64,000 bases of DNA from Aphanothece hegewaldii CCALA 016 (GCF_003007785.1 NZ_PXOH01000005.1:62001-126000); one strand, 5' to 3'; positions 36,576 to 45,791 are shown, numbered from the stretch's first letter. Translations and numbers: made by a program. Notes: generated by a model from the sequence alone, not told the origin.

Positions 36576-37320
36576 CTTGAAAATTTATTCCTAAAGGCTG
36601 TTGTGTTGGAGTCCCAATTGCTCTGGGATATTCTTCTGGAGTTTTAAGGATTTTTTGTACATATACACAGTGACGAATTCCTTGAGTTAAAGGAGTTTGA
36701 AAAGATTTTACTAACGTTATCTCTCCTCCCAATAATGAAAGAGCCGATTTTAAATTATAATCTTCTTCATCGCTCCATTGACCACGATAAAGAATTGCTG
36801 TTCCACCCACTTTTAAAAAAGGTAAGGCATATTCAGCACACACACTCGCATTACTAACGGCTCGAATAGTGGCTAAATCATAGTTAGATCTATACTGTTT
36901 TTCTCTGGCTATAGCTTCGGCTCTTCCCACTAAAATCTTAGCATTTTTGAGCAATAATTTATCTAAAATTTGTTGCACAAAAACCAATTTTTTTCGAGTA
37001 GAATCGAGAAGTGTCACTTGCCAGTCTGGGTAACTTATAGCAATTGGAATACCAGGAAAACCCGCACCAGTACCGATATCAATCACTTTACAAGAGTTTT
37101 GTAATGAGTCTAAATTAATTTGAGAAACTCCTGATAAAGAATCCCATAAATGTTTCTCCCAAAAGTCTGAAGCTTCAGTAATTCTAGTTAAATTTAATTG
37201 AGTATTTCCCTCTAAAATCTGATCATAAAGAACTTGAAAAGTTTGCAGTTGTTCTGGGTTAGGTTGCCAATTTAAAGTAGTTTGCCAAAGTTCAATAAAT
37301 GCTGGTAAAGATTGATTCAT
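36568..37320 (-). CDS. rsmG: 16S rRNA (guanine527-N7)-methyltransferase
   Basis: RsmG (formerly GidB) methylates G527 of 16S rRNA with S-adenosylmethionine. The 250-residue protein has the N-terminal motif LNLTRITEASDFWEKHLWDS and the SAM-binding loop VIDIGTGAGFPGIPIAI (about residues 84-100), then LLDSTRKKLVFV and ATIRAVSN. It overlaps the cytochrome gene downstream by 8 bases. Its ATG shares one base with the stop of the upstream ABC gene (TAATG arrangement), so the three are tightly coupled. Length is typical. Confidence 0.95.
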   Translation of the reverse strand: MNQSLPAFIELWQTTLNWQPNPEQLQTFQVLYDQILEGNTQLNLTRITEASDFWEKHLWDSLSGVSQINLDSLQNSCKVIDIGTGAGFPGIPIAISYPDWQVTLLDSTRKKLVFVQQILDKLLLKNAKILVGRAEAIAREKQYRSNYDLATIRAVSNASVCAEYALPFLKVGGTAILYRGQWSDEEDYNLKSALSLLGGEITLVKSFQTPLTQGIRHCVYVQKILKTPEEYPRAIGTPTQQPLGINFQDV

Positions 37321-37946
37321 TAAATCGTTTCTAATTCTCCTTGATTAATTTTCCAACGACGATCGGCAATATTAAATAATTCATTAGGATCATGACTAAC
37401 GATTAATAAAGACCAATGCTTTTTCAGAGATTCTAATAATTTAGACAATTGACGACGCATTGACCAATCTAGCCCCGCCGTGGGTTCATCCAGTAATAAT
37501 AAATTAGGTTGACGAATTAATTGTACTGCTAAAGATAGACGACGTTGTTGACCACCACTGAGATCATGAGGAGAGGTATTCAAAGGAAGATGATCTAAAC
37601 TCACTTCACTTAATGCTTGTTTAATCCGTTCGACTCCGATTTCAGGATGACCTAAACGTAATTCTTCTAAAAGTGTTTTGCCGCAAAAATGACGTTCAGG
37701 AAACTGGAAAACTAACCCCCCTAATTCCTGTAAGTCAAGAGAATTTAATTCTTGATCTCGCCAGAAAATTTCTCCCCGCGTTTTTTCTGCTAAACCTGCT
37801 AGAATTTCCAAAAGAGTTGTTTTCCCGGAACCACTAGGGCCAATAATCAATCCTAATTCTTGAGGGGCTAATTCTAAATTAATTCCTTTTAAAATCGGTT
37901 GAGGTGTTGCAGGAGGATGATAGACAACGTTTTTTAAATAAAGCAT
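37320..37946 (-). CDS. ABC transporter ATP-binding protein
   Basis: A 208-residue stand-alone ABC ATPase. Walker A is IIGPSGSGKTTLLEIL (about residues 32-47), the Q-loop is in GLVFQFPERHF, the signature is DLSGGQQRRLSLA, Walker B is LLLLDEPTAGLD and the H-loop is LIVSHDPNE. The sequence resembles cobalt/energy-coupling-type (EcfA/CbiO) ATPases, in particular the FQFPE segment. ATG 37946 is preferred over a TTG at 37970. No permease gene is adjacent, so its membrane partner must lie elsewhere. It starts a minus-strand operon with rsmG and the cytochrome gene. Confidence 0.88.
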   Translation of the reverse strand: MLYLKNVVYHPPATPQPILKGINLELAPQELGLIIGPSGSGKTTLLEILAGLAEKTRGEIFWRDQELNSLDLQELGGLVFQFPERHFCGKTLLEELRLGHPEIGVERIKQALSEVSLDHLPLNTSPHDLSGGQQRRLSLAVQLIRQPNLLLLDEPTAGLDWSMRRQLSKLLESLKKHWSLLIVSHDPNELFNIADRRWKINQGELETI

Positions 37947-38024
37947 TAATAGGGAAATCTTATAACTCAACTAACAATCTTATTTTTATTGTGACAGATT
38001 ATTCAAGTTTTTGAGGTAAATTTA

Positions 38025-38945
38025 ATGAAAACAAAGTTAAACCAAGGATTGACAAAAATTGCTTGCGCTTGTTCAGTCAGCTTAACTATTCTAACTGGTG
38101 TTCTTCCTCCTAGTTTAGCGGGTGATCCCTTCCGCAACAGTAACCCCCGCGATATTGGAGATAAAACCGAGGCCGCATTTGACGAACTTTTTAAAAAAGG
38201 AAACTACAAAGCAGCAGAAGAATACGTGATCGTAGCCACTCAAACGGAACCCAATGAACCCTTAGCCTATGCCATGAGAGCCTCTTTAGCCTATACTAAA
38301 AAGGACATGGAAGGACTGAAAAACTATGCTAATAAAACGATTGAAGTCGCGCAAAACCTCAGTGATAAAGATCCTTTACGAGGCAATTTATATTTAGCAG
38401 TTGGTCACTTTTTAGAGGGGGGATATATCTTTCAAACAGAAGGGCCAGTATCAGCCCTACCTCGATTACAAAAAGTTTTTCAATATCTAGAAACGGCAGA
38501 AAAAGTAAACCCAGATGATCCCGAATTAAACTTATTAAAAGGATATCTTGAGTTAATGCTTTCTGTGAATCTTCCTTTTTCGAGTCCACAACAAGCTATC
38601 GAACGTTTAGAAACCTATGCTGCACCCAATTTTTTAGTTGATCGCGGTATCGCTTTAGCTTATCGTGATCTCAAAGACTACGATCAAGCATTAAAATTTA
38701 TTAAAGAAGCTTTACAAGAAACCCCAGATAACCCCGAATTACACTATTTAACGGGTCAAATTTTGCGTTCTAAAGGTCGAAAAGAAAAAAATGTTGCCTT
38801 ATTAAAACAAGCTTTAGATTACTATAATCAGGCTTTTAAAAAAGAAGATCAACTGCCCGAAGTTGTTCTTAAATCCCTACGTTATGAACATCGCAAAGTC
38901 CAAGCCGAAATTAGTGATTTAGAAGGAGGAACGCCGAAAAAATAA
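38025..38945 (+). CDS. Sll0314/Alr1548 family TPR-repeat protein
   Basis: A 306-residue exported protein. The N-terminus has a signal-like hydrophobic stretch (ACACSVSLTILTGVLPPSLA, about residues 13-32), then the conserved start GDPFRNSNPRDIGDKTEAAF. Helical TPR units follow, such as YKAAEEYVIVATQTEPNEPL and YDQALKFIKEALQETPDNPE. It belongs to a cyanobacterium-restricted family named after Sll0314 and Alr1548, whose role is unknown; a periplasmic scaffold is likely. Its stop is directly adjacent to the trmD stop on the other strand. Confidence 0.85.
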   Translation: MKTKLNQGLTKIACACSVSLTILTGVLPPSLAGDPFRNSNPRDIGDKTEAAFDELFKKGNYKAAEEYVIVATQTEPNEPLAYAMRASLAYTKKDMEGLKNYANKTIEVAQNLSDKDPLRGNLYLAVGHFLEGGYIFQTEGPVSALPRLQKVFQYLETAEKVNPDDPELNLLKGYLELMLSVNLPFSSPQQAIERLETYAAPNFLVDRGIALAYRDLKDYDQALKFIKEALQETPDNPELHYLTGQILRSKGRKEKNVALLKQALDYYNQAFKKEDQLPEVVLKSLRYEHRKVQAEISDLEGGTPKK

Positions 38946-39653
38946 TTAAGATTCACGATTTTCCTCTTGCCATTTAGCCCATAAATCAGGACGACGCGCC
39001 TGAGTTCGTTGTAATTGTTGTGCTTTACGCCAGCGTTCAATTTTTTGATGGTGTCCTGAACGCAACACATCAGGTACAGCCCATTCTCGAAAAACTGGAG
39101 GGCGAGTATACTGAGGATAATCGAGCAATCCTGTCTCAAAACTTTCGGCTTTGAGAGATTCTTCTTTAGCAACTGTTCCAGGTAATAAGCGAGTTACCCC
39201 ATTAATAATCGTTAATGCGGGAATTTCGCCACAAGTTAAAACAAAATCCCCTAAAGATACTTCTCTTGTCGCTAGATGTTGCGTGACGCGCTCATCAACC
39301 CCCTCATAATGTCCACAGATTAAAATTAGTTGATCATAATTAGTCGCTAATTCTTTTAAAAGTGGTTGATCTAAAGATTGACCTTGAGGTGTCATTAGAA
39401 TAATATCTCGTCTTGGTAAAATTTCTCTTGATTCCACGGCAGCGAAAATGGGTTCGGGTTTGAGTAACATTCCCACACCACCCCCATAAGGTTCGTCATC
39501 GACTTTTCGATATTTATCAACGACAAAATCTCTAGGATTGACTAAATTAACTTTAGCAATTTCTCGATCTAACGCTTTCTTGAGCAAACCCGACTGTAGA
39601 GGAGAGGTAAAAAAGTCGGGGAAAAGGGTAATAACATCGAAGATCACAGGCAA
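38946..39653 (-). CDS. trmD: tRNA (guanine37-N1)-methyltransferase
   Basis: TrmD makes m1G37 next to the anticodon, which prevents frameshifting, and is essential in most bacteria. The 235-residue protein has the SPOUT trefoil-knot motifs: FDVITLFPDFF at the N-terminus, YGGGVGMLLKPEPIFAAVE, ILICGHYEGVDERV, and VSLGDFVLTCGEIPALTII. The C-terminal domain has YPQYTRPPVF and VLRSGHHQKIERWR. Length fits the family. It is transcribed toward the TPR gene with no gap between the stop codons. Confidence 0.96.
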   Translation of the reverse strand: MPVIFDVITLFPDFFTSPLQSGLLKKALDREIAKVNLVNPRDFVVDKYRKVDDEPYGGGVGMLLKPEPIFAAVESREILPRRDIILMTPQGQSLDQPLLKELATNYDQLILICGHYEGVDERVTQHLATREVSLGDFVLTCGEIPALTIINGVTRLLPGTVAKEESLKAESFETGLLDYPQYTRPPVFREWAVPDVLRSGHHQKIERWRKAQQLQRTQARRPDLWAKWQEENRES

Positions 39654-40020
39654 ACTTTAGACGAGTTTTACCCCAATTCTATCAGATCAAAATCTCGCTT
39701 TTAAAATTCATTCCCTTGTGTCAATCAATGCAGTATCATTAAATAACGATCTGACTTCAACATAGACATCGTGCTAGGAGTGGGATCATTTTCTCTTTCA
39801 AAGGATTTCACTAAACCCTGAGAAAAAAGTTGTAGATGTTAAGTTGGCAAGAGGTGAGCGATCGTTGTATTTTTTAAATTGTAGTTTAATTGAGTTGTCC
39901 CCCTCGACAGACTTTGTACGTTGACAAAATATTTAATCATTCAATGATAAATGTACTAAAAACACCTGAAACAATGGTCGAAAACATTCTAAAATAATTT
40001 CTCGTTTCTGCAATTAAACT
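39654..40020. promoter_or_regulatory. Upstream region of cphB with a possible promoter and palindrome
   Basis: These 367 bases between the divergent trmD and cphB genes hold no supported gene. TTGACA at 39921-39926 is a good -35 box, with TGATAA at 39945-39950 as a poor -10 candidate. ATTTAATCAT (39931-39940) and ATGATAAAT (39944-39952) form an imperfect palindrome in the spacer that could be an operator. No NtcA consensus (GTA-N8-TAC) was found by eye. The promoter is tentative. Confidence 0.3.
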
Positions 40021-40875
40021 ATGATGCTCCAGTCACAGACCAAAGTACAAGACAGTCCTATGCCTCAAGCAACCAAAACAGCTATACTCGTGATCGGTGG
40101 TGCAGAAGATAAAGTTCATGGGAAAGAAATTCTGCATACCTTTTGGACTCGTTCTGGTGGTGATGATTCAATCATCGGCATTATTCCTTCAGCGTCTCGT
40201 GAACCCGTGCTAATTGGGGAACGATATCAGCGTATTTTTGAAGATATGGGATCGAAATACATTAAAGTTTTAGATATCCGCGATCGCTCTCAAGGAGAAG
40301 ATCCCCAATTTCAAGAATATGTAGAGGAGTGTACAGGAATCTTTCTGACTGGTGGGGATCAACTGAGGTTATGTGGTTTACTCGCAGATACCCCCTTGAT
40401 GGAACGCATTCGCCAACGGGTTCAACTCGGAGAAATAACCCTCGCAGGAACTAGCGCAGGTGCCGCCGTCATGGGACATCATATGATAGCGGGAGGAAGT
40501 AGCGGAGAATCACCAAATCGCCCTTTAGTCGATATGGCAATGGGTTTAGGCTTGATCCCCGAAGTGATCGTCGATCAACATTTTCATAACCGTAACCGAA
40601 TGTCTCGCCTTTTGAGCGCTATTTCCATCTATCCTGAACGTCTTGGGATCGGCATCGATGAAGATACTTGTGCCATGTTTGAACGAGATGGCATCATTAG
40701 AGTGATCGGCAAAGGAACAGTAGCGATCGTTGATGCTCGTGCTATGTCTTATACCAATCAAGCCGAAGTTACCGTCAATGAACCGTTAAGTCTGCATAAT
40801 CTAAAATTACATATTCTTTCCCATAGCGATCTCTATCATCTACATAAACATTTACCCATCGCCAAAAACGCCTAA
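40021..40875 (+). CDS. cphB: Cyanophycinase
   Basis: CphB is a serine-type exopeptidase that cleaves cyanophycin to beta-Asp-Arg dipeptides. The nucleophile elbow is LAGTSAGAAVMGHH, preceded by TGGDQLRLCGLL and followed by VDQHFHNRNRMSRLLSAI, which supplies the catalytic His. The frame opens at ATG 40021; an internal ATG at 40060 gives 271 residues and puts the nucleophile at Ser 132, the number known for Synechocystis CphB. Thus either start is possible, and neither has a clear ribosome-binding site. cphA follows after 98 bases, the usual order for cyanophycin degradation and synthesis genes. Confidence 0.95.
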   Translation: MMLQSQTKVQDSPMPQATKTAILVIGGAEDKVHGKEILHTFWTRSGGDDSIIGIIPSASREPVLIGERYQRIFEDMGSKYIKVLDIRDRSQGEDPQFQEYVEECTGIFLTGGDQLRLCGLLADTPLMERIRQRVQLGEITLAGTSAGAAVMGHHMIAGGSSGESPNRPLVDMAMGLGLIPEVIVDQHFHNRNRMSRLLSAISIYPERLGIGIDEDTCAMFERDGIIRVIGKGTVAIVDARAMSYTNQAEVTVNEPLSLHNLKLHILSHSDLYHLHKHLPIAKNA

Positions 40876-40973
40876 AAAAATGTTCAATCTGAACAGTTAT
40901 CGTCATCGACAACAAGAGACAATATCAAACGGCTTCTTTGTGCTTCCAAGTTTGTGAAAAACGCAAAATCCTT

Positions 40974-43592
40974 ATGAAGATTCTCAAAACTCAGACCCTA
41001 AGAGGTCCCAACTATTGGAGTATTCGACGTAAAAAACTGGTGATCATGCGTCTTGACTTGGAGGATTTAGCCGAGAAGCCCTCCAACGAAATACCTGGCT
41101 TTTACGAAGGATTAGTCAAAATTTTACCCAGTTTGGTCGAACATTACTGCTCCCCTGGCTATCGCGGTGGCTTTTTAGAGCGAGTTCAACAAGGAACATA
41201 CATGGGGCATATTATCGAACACATCGCCCTAGAATTACAAGAATTAGTCGGAATGCCCGTCGGATTTGGTCGCACCAGAGAAACCTCAACCCCAGGCGTT
41301 TACAATGTTGTATTTGAATACGTCGAAGAACAAGCCGGACGTTATGCGGGACGCGCTGCAGTTCGGATGTGTCAAGCGATCGTCGAAACAGGTTTTTATT
41401 CCAAAGTCGAACTAGAACAAGATCTCGCAGATCTCAGAGATCTAGCCGCCCATTCATCCCTCGGACCCAGTACAGAAACGATCGTCAAAGAAGCAGAAAC
41501 CCGTCAAATTCCCTGGACACTCCTGAGTGCTAGAGCGATGGTACAATTTGGCTATGGCATCTATCAGAAGCGCATTCAAGCCACATTAAGCCAAAATTCG
41601 GGGATTTTAGCCGTAGAACTCGCTTGCGACAAAGAAGGCACAAAAACCATCCTCAGAGATTCCGGTATTCCTGTACCTAAAGGAACCGTTATTCAATATC
41701 TAGATGAGTTAGAAGGTGCGATCAAAGAAGTCGGCGGTTATCCCATCGTTATTAAGCCACTCGACGGCAATCATGGACGCGGTATCACCATTGATATTAA
41801 CTCATGGGAACTCGCAGAAGAAGCCTATGATTTAGCCAGCACAGCCTCAAAAAGCCGGACAGTAATCGTTGAACGTTATTATAAAGGCAGTGACCATCGA
41901 ATTTTGATTGTTAATGGTAAGCTGATCGCAGTTGCTGAAAGGGTTCCCGCTCATGTGATTGGTGATGGTCGTTCAACAATTGAAGAATTGATCGAAGAAA
42001 CTAATAAAGACCCAAATCGTGGCGAAGGACACGCGAATATTCTCACCAAAATTGTAGTTGATCGCACAGTAGAAAACATCCTAGAACGTCAAGGATACAA
42101 CATTAGTAGCGTTCCCAATCAAGGAGAAATGGTCTATCTGCGGGCCACAGCTAACCTCAGTACTGGAGGGATCGCTATCGATCGCACCGATGAAGTTCAC
42201 CCCGAAAACGTCTGGTTAGCCGAACGAGTTGCTAAGATCATTGGGCTAGATATTGCGGGGATCGATGTCGTTACCCCAGACATTACTAAACCCCTACGAG
42301 AAGTCGATGGTGTGATTGTTGAAGTTAACGCCGCCCCTGGTTTTCGGATGCACGTCGCCCCCAGTCGTGGTTTACCGCGAAATGTGGCCGCCCCCGTCAT
42401 TGATATGTTATTTCCACCAGGAACACCTTGTCGTATTCCCATCATTGCTATCACGGGAACCAACGGCAAAACAACGACAACTCGTCTCACTGCCCATATC
42501 TATCGCCAAACGGGAAAAGTAGTCGGTTACACTACCACAGACGGCATTTATTTAGGTGAACATTTAGTCGAAAAAGGCGATAATACAGGCCCTTATAGTG
42601 CAGGGGTGATTCTTCGAGATCCAACCGTTGAAATAGCCGTTTTAGAATCGGCGCGAGGTGGGATTCTCCGTTCAGGGTTAGCTTTTGATCAGTGTGATGT
42701 CGGAATTGTGTTAAATGTTGCTGCTGACCATTTAGGACTCGGTGACATTGATACAATTGAACAAATGGCTAAAGTCAAAAGCGTTGTTGCTGAAGTTGTT
42801 GCCCCCAATGGTTACGCGGTTCTCAATGCTGATGATCCTTTGGTTGCTCCAATGGCTGAACGGGTTAAAGGGAAAGTGGCTTATTTTTCGATGATGCCCA
42901 ATAATCCCATTATTGAAGCTCATGTACGACGCGGTGGGATCGCTGCTGTGTATGAAAATGGTTATCTTTCTATTCTTGAGGGCGAATGGACACTCCGCAT
43001 CGAAGAAGCACTTAATGTTCCGATGACGATGGGTGGTATGGCACCTTTTATGATTGCTAATGCTCTTGCTGCTTGTGTAGGGGCTTTTGTTCAAGGTGTA
43101 GATATTGAACTGATTCGTCAAGGTGTTAGAACATTTGTTCCATCTGCTGATCAAACCCCAGGACGCATGAACCTCTTTAATTTAGGTGCTCATCATGCTT
43201 TAATTGATTATGCTCATAACCCAGCAGGATATGAGGCTGTAAGCGGTTTTGTTAAGAATTGGCCTGGCGAGAAAATCGGGGTAGTTGGCGGACCTGGCGA
43301 TCGCAGAGATGACGATTTAATAACTTTAGGGAAACTTTCAGCCCAAATGTTCGATCAGATTCTTATCAAAGAAGACGATGATACCAGAGGACGAGAACGC
43401 GGTGAGGTGGCAAATCTAATCGTTCAAGGCATTGTTTCAGAAAACCCTAATACGCCTTACAAAATCATCTTAAATGAAGTCGAAGCTTTAGAGAAAGGTT
43501 TAGATAAAATTAGCGAAGGTGGACTTGTGGTGATTTTCCCCGATAGCGTTTCTCGTTCAATTTCCCTCATCGAAAAACGTCAGGTAAAGTAA
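40974..43592 (+). CDS. cphA: Cyanophycin synthetase
   Basis: CphA polymerises Asp and Arg into cyanophycin, the nitrogen reserve polymer, using ATP for each addition. The 872-residue protein has an N-terminal CphA domain (about 1-160), an ATP-grasp domain (about 215-480, with YPIVIKPLDGNHGRGITI and VEVNAAPGFRMHVAPSRG) and a Mur-ligase-like domain with P-loop ITGTNGKTTTTRL near residue 493. RKKLVIMRLDLEDLAEKPSN is the expected start region. ATG 40974 (MKILKTQTLRGPNYWSIRR) matches the family, so the upstream in-frame codon at 40938 was rejected. Length is standard. A hairpin follows. Confidence 0.97.
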   Translation: MKILKTQTLRGPNYWSIRRKKLVIMRLDLEDLAEKPSNEIPGFYEGLVKILPSLVEHYCSPGYRGGFLERVQQGTYMGHIIEHIALELQELVGMPVGFGRTRETSTPGVYNVVFEYVEEQAGRYAGRAAVRMCQAIVETGFYSKVELEQDLADLRDLAAHSSLGPSTETIVKEAETRQIPWTLLSARAMVQFGYGIYQKRIQATLSQNSGILAVELACDKEGTKTILRDSGIPVPKGTVIQYLDELEGAIKEVGGYPIVIKPLDGNHGRGITIDINSWELAEEAYDLASTASKSRTVIVERYYKGSDHRILIVNGKLIAVAERVPAHVIGDGRSTIEELIEETNKDPNRGEGHANILTKIVVDRTVENILERQGYNISSVPNQGEMVYLRATANLSTGGIAIDRTDEVHPENVWLAERVAKIIGLDIAGIDVVTPDITKPLREVDGVIVEVNAAPGFRMHVAPSRGLPRNVAAPVIDMLFPPGTPCRIPIIAITGTNGKTTTTRLTAHIYRQTGKVVGYTTTDGIYLGEHLVEKGDNTGPYSAGVILRDPTVEIAVLESARGGILRSGLAFDQCDVGIVLNVAADHLGLGDIDTIEQMAKVKSVVAEVVAPNGYAVLNADDPLVAPMAERVKGKVAYFSMMPNNPIIEAHVRRGGIAAVYENGYLSILEGEWTLRIEEALNVPMTMGGMAPFMIANALAACVGAFVQGVDIELIRQGVRTFVPSADQTPGRMNLFNLGAHHALIDYAHNPAGYEAVSGFVKNWPGEKIGVVGGPGDRRDDDLITLGKLSAQMFDQILIKEDDDTRGRERGEVANLIVQGIVSENPNTPYKIILNEVEALEKGLDKISEGGLVVIFPDSVSRSISLIEKRQVK

Positions 43593-43618
43593 ATGTAAAA
43601 AAAATATCATGTTTTTTC

Positions 43619-43643
43619 TGTAGGGGTTTGGTCTCCAAACCCT
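43619..43643. repeat. 25-bp palindromic repeat, copy 1 (terminator-like)
   Basis: GGGTTTGG (43624-43631) and CCAAACCC (43635-43642) form an 8-bp stem around TCT, 31 bases past the cphA stop. The 25 bases are identical to those at 63769-63793 after leuC. A T-tract does not follow on the plus strand here, but TTTTTT precedes it. It may be a bidirectional terminator or a dispersed small palindrome. Confidence 0.75.
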
Positions 43644-43665
43644 AAAGGTTAGTAAGAATTTTTAA

Positions 43666-43947
43666 TTATTTATCAAAGTTGAATTCTTCAAATTCATCAA
43701 TATTTATTTCTTCTAAGCGTCTCTGAGATGATTTCTTAGAACTTTTTAAAAATAACGGAACAAATGAACCTAAGATAAATCCAGTTCCAACACTAATAGA
43801 TAATAATACTCCAATAGGTATTTTAATTGATTCAAATTGTAATAATTTTAAGGAAAATGGGGTAATGTTTTGGATAGAAAAAACTGACATTGTAGCTATC
43901 CATCCAGCGATTAATAGTGATGTAATTAGGTTAGCGATAAATCTCAT
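43666..43947 (-). CDS. LapA-domain (DUF1049) membrane protein
   Basis: A 93-residue protein with two transmembrane helices (about residues 5-26 and 44-67) joined by the family segment SIQNITPFSLKLLQFESIKI. This SIQN...V(S/T)L pattern marks LapA/DUF1049 proteins; in proteobacteria LapA helps lipopolysaccharide assembly. The basic KSSKKSSQRR and acidic EEINIDEFEEF C-terminus would be cytoplasmic. AGGAG precedes ATG 43947. It ends 22 bases from the palindromic repeat, which may also terminate it. The cyanobacterial role is unknown. Confidence 0.8.
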   Translation of the reverse strand: MRFIANLITSLLIAGWIATMSVFSIQNITPFSLKLLQFESIKIPIGVLLSISVGTGFILGSFVPLFLKSSKKSSQRRLEEINIDEFEEFNFDK

Positions 43948-43955
43948 TTTGTCTC

Positions 43956-44057
43956 CTATTTGATTAAATTACTATTTAATAAACTATATATTTCAGTAAT
44001 TAAAAATTTTTGATTAATTGCTGATATTTCTGCTTGTATTTCAGGATCATTAGCCAT
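43956..44057 (-). pseudogene. Truncated antitoxin-like ORF, 33 residues
   Basis: The frame from ATG 44057 reads MANDPEIQAEISAINQKFLI followed by 13 more residues. The opening resembles small cyanobacterial antitoxin-type proteins (consensus recalled as DPEIQ-x-E-x-x-x-INQEF), which are normally two to three times longer. No ribosome-binding site is seen. It is probably a remnant, with no toxin gene nearby. Confidence 0.35.
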
Positions 44058-44087
44058 TTATATATTTTTTTTATAAATCATTTTGAT

Positions 44088-44215
44088 TTAAAATCGCTCA
44101 ATTATTTGCTCTTTAGATTTAAGTTTTTTATTCATTTTTTCAAGCAATATTTGTGTTCTTTTTGAGACAAAAAATCAATCCATTTTTCAATTTCTAATAT
44201 TTTTTTATCTATCAT
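44088..44215 (-). pseudogene. Frameshifted small coiled-coil ORF behind the GH10 gene
   Basis: ATG 44215 has a good GAGGTG ribosome-binding site and encodes MIDKKILEIEKWIDFLSQKE, stopping at residue 27. Joined to the next frame it would continue ILLEKMNKKLKSKEQIIERF to a stop at 44088. The 128-base span is not a multiple of three, so a single-base indel has probably split one gene of about 42 codons. It starts 7 bases after the GH10 stop. Confidence 0.35.
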
Positions 44216-44222
44216 TTTCACC

Positions 44223-45791
44223 TCAGTTAATTTTATTCCATTGATTCAATAATTCTTTTAATCGATAAAACCCTATTTTGGGTGACATATCCTTATTTAA
44301 TAAACCTCCATAGGGCATAAATGAACCTCCATCGGCTAAATCCCACCAACTAATCCCATAAATATAATTTTTACTATAACAAATTGTATAAAATTGCTCA
44401 ATCCAATCCGCTTGAACCGTCTCGCTCCAAGGAAAATGCCATAAACCGATCGGTTCTTTAAAATAAGAACTTTCATCGGTTTTAGTCGAAGAAGATACAC
44501 CCAACTCTGTAATATGAATTGGTTTACCCAATTGACCAAATCGCTCTAATAAACGATTGATTTCAAACATATCTTGTTCAGGATAATATAATTGTAACCC
44601 AATAAATTCAAAAGGTATATTATTTCTTAAGCAATTTTGTAAATATTCATATGGACTATGTTGAGGTGGTTTTCCATAAGCGACATTTTCAGCCCACAAA
44701 CAACAGTTATTAATAATACGAATAATTTCTGGATTTCCTTTATAGGAAGCTTCCGAGGCAATCTGAGTTAATTCGACAAATTGTTCTAAAGAATATCCTA
44801 ACTCATTCGCCCAGAGAATTCCATGAGGTTCGTTAATGATATCAAAATAGTTTATTTTCCCCCGATAGTAGCGGGTAACTTCTTCGATATGTCGAGCAAT
44901 TAAAGTTTTAATTTCGTCATAAGATTTTTTTCTCACTTCATCGGGAATACCAATCTCATGAAACCAAACTAAAGGATGTCCTTTGGGTGTAATATCGTGT
45001 TGTTGTAACCAAGTTACTCTCTGATTAATATTCGGCCAGTTTTTTTGCCCAAGCTTCGGTTCAAAGTATTTCCAATAAAACGGAATTGTCGCAAAGTTAA
45101 ACAATTCTTTAAATCGTTGATTATATTCTTCCCCTTTTTCAGGATAGCCAAAAAAGTTACAACCAAAAAGAAAGTTTTTTCGAGCAGTAATTTTTTGTTT
45201 CGCTTGAAGAAACACCGCTTCTTCCCCTGCTTTTAAACTTTCGACTATACTAGAATTAAACCATTTCGCTTTTAGATATATATCATCTGTATTGAGTGCT
45301 TTGTTGTAATAAGCTTTCGCTTTTTCTAAACGAGATTCTAACGTATTGGGAAACTGAATAGCTTCTTTTTTCCAGACACTAACCGCTTGACTGACTCTAT
45401 ATATTCGCGTTTCAGCAAAAGCTAAATTAAGATTAAGGGGAAAATCTGTAGATGAATAACCCTGACCTTTATTATCCGCATAAAGTGTCACTTCGCCAAA
45501 ACCCTCCACAAGCATTTTTAAAGCAATAGCAAAAGGAAACTGAGGAGAGTCAGAAAATAATTTCCCTTGCGTTACTTGTCGAGGAAGTTCTGGGATAGGA
45601 TGATCTTGAAGATTTAAAAAATATAGATTATCTAAAATCTTACTATCTAAAGGTTTTCCTTGGCTATCGGTGACGTGTATTTCTATTCTGGGTGTTGCTG
45701 CTTCTAAAATACGATGTTGATTTATAATAACCGTTCCTACCGTAAATCCTCCAATACCCTGTAATAACTGACGACGGTTAATGTTACTCAT
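44223..45791 (-). CDS. GH10 family glycoside hydrolase (endo-1,4-beta-xylanase-like), Tat-exported
   Basis: A 522-residue exported enzyme. The N-terminus MSNINRRQLLQGIGGFTVGT has a twin-arginine signal. After an N-terminal beta-type domain (about 35-200), the GH10 barrel occupies about 205-520. The acid/base Glu is E321 in FDIINEPHG and the nucleophile is E429 in HITELGVSS; GHPLVWF and IYGISWWDL are also family motifs. GH10 enzymes cleave xylan or related beta-1,4 glycans. In a cyanobacterium the target could be its own extracellular polysaccharide, suggested by the polymerase gene that diverges from it 76 bases away. The substrate is inferred only. Confidence 0.9.
   Translation of the reverse strand: MSNINRRQLLQGIGGFTVGTVIINQHRILEAATPRIEIHVTDSQGKPLDSKILDNLYFLNLQDHPIPELPRQVTQGKLFSDSPQFPFAIALKMLVEGFGEVTLYADNKGQGYSSTDFPLNLNLAFAETRIYRVSQAVSVWKKEAIQFPNTLESRLEKAKAYYNKALNTDDIYLKAKWFNSSIVESLKAGEEAVFLQAKQKITARKNFLFGCNFFGYPEKGEEYNQRFKELFNFATIPFYWKYFEPKLGQKNWPNINQRVTWLQQHDITPKGHPLVWFHEIGIPDEVRKKSYDEIKTLIARHIEEVTRYYRGKINYFDIINEPHGILWANELGYSLEQFVELTQIASEASYKGNPEIIRIINNCCLWAENVAYGKPPQHSPYEYLQNCLRNNIPFEFIGLQLYYPEQDMFEINRLLERFGQLGKPIHITELGVSSSTKTDESSYFKEPIGLWHFPWSETVQADWIEQFYTICYSKNYIYGISWWDLADGGSFMPYGGLLNKDMSPKIGFYRLKELLNQWNKIN

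Noticed and set aside
42732..43154. Minus-strand ORF of 140 residues inside cphA
   Set aside because: It is antisense to the Mur-ligase part of cyanophycin synthetase and has unnatural composition.
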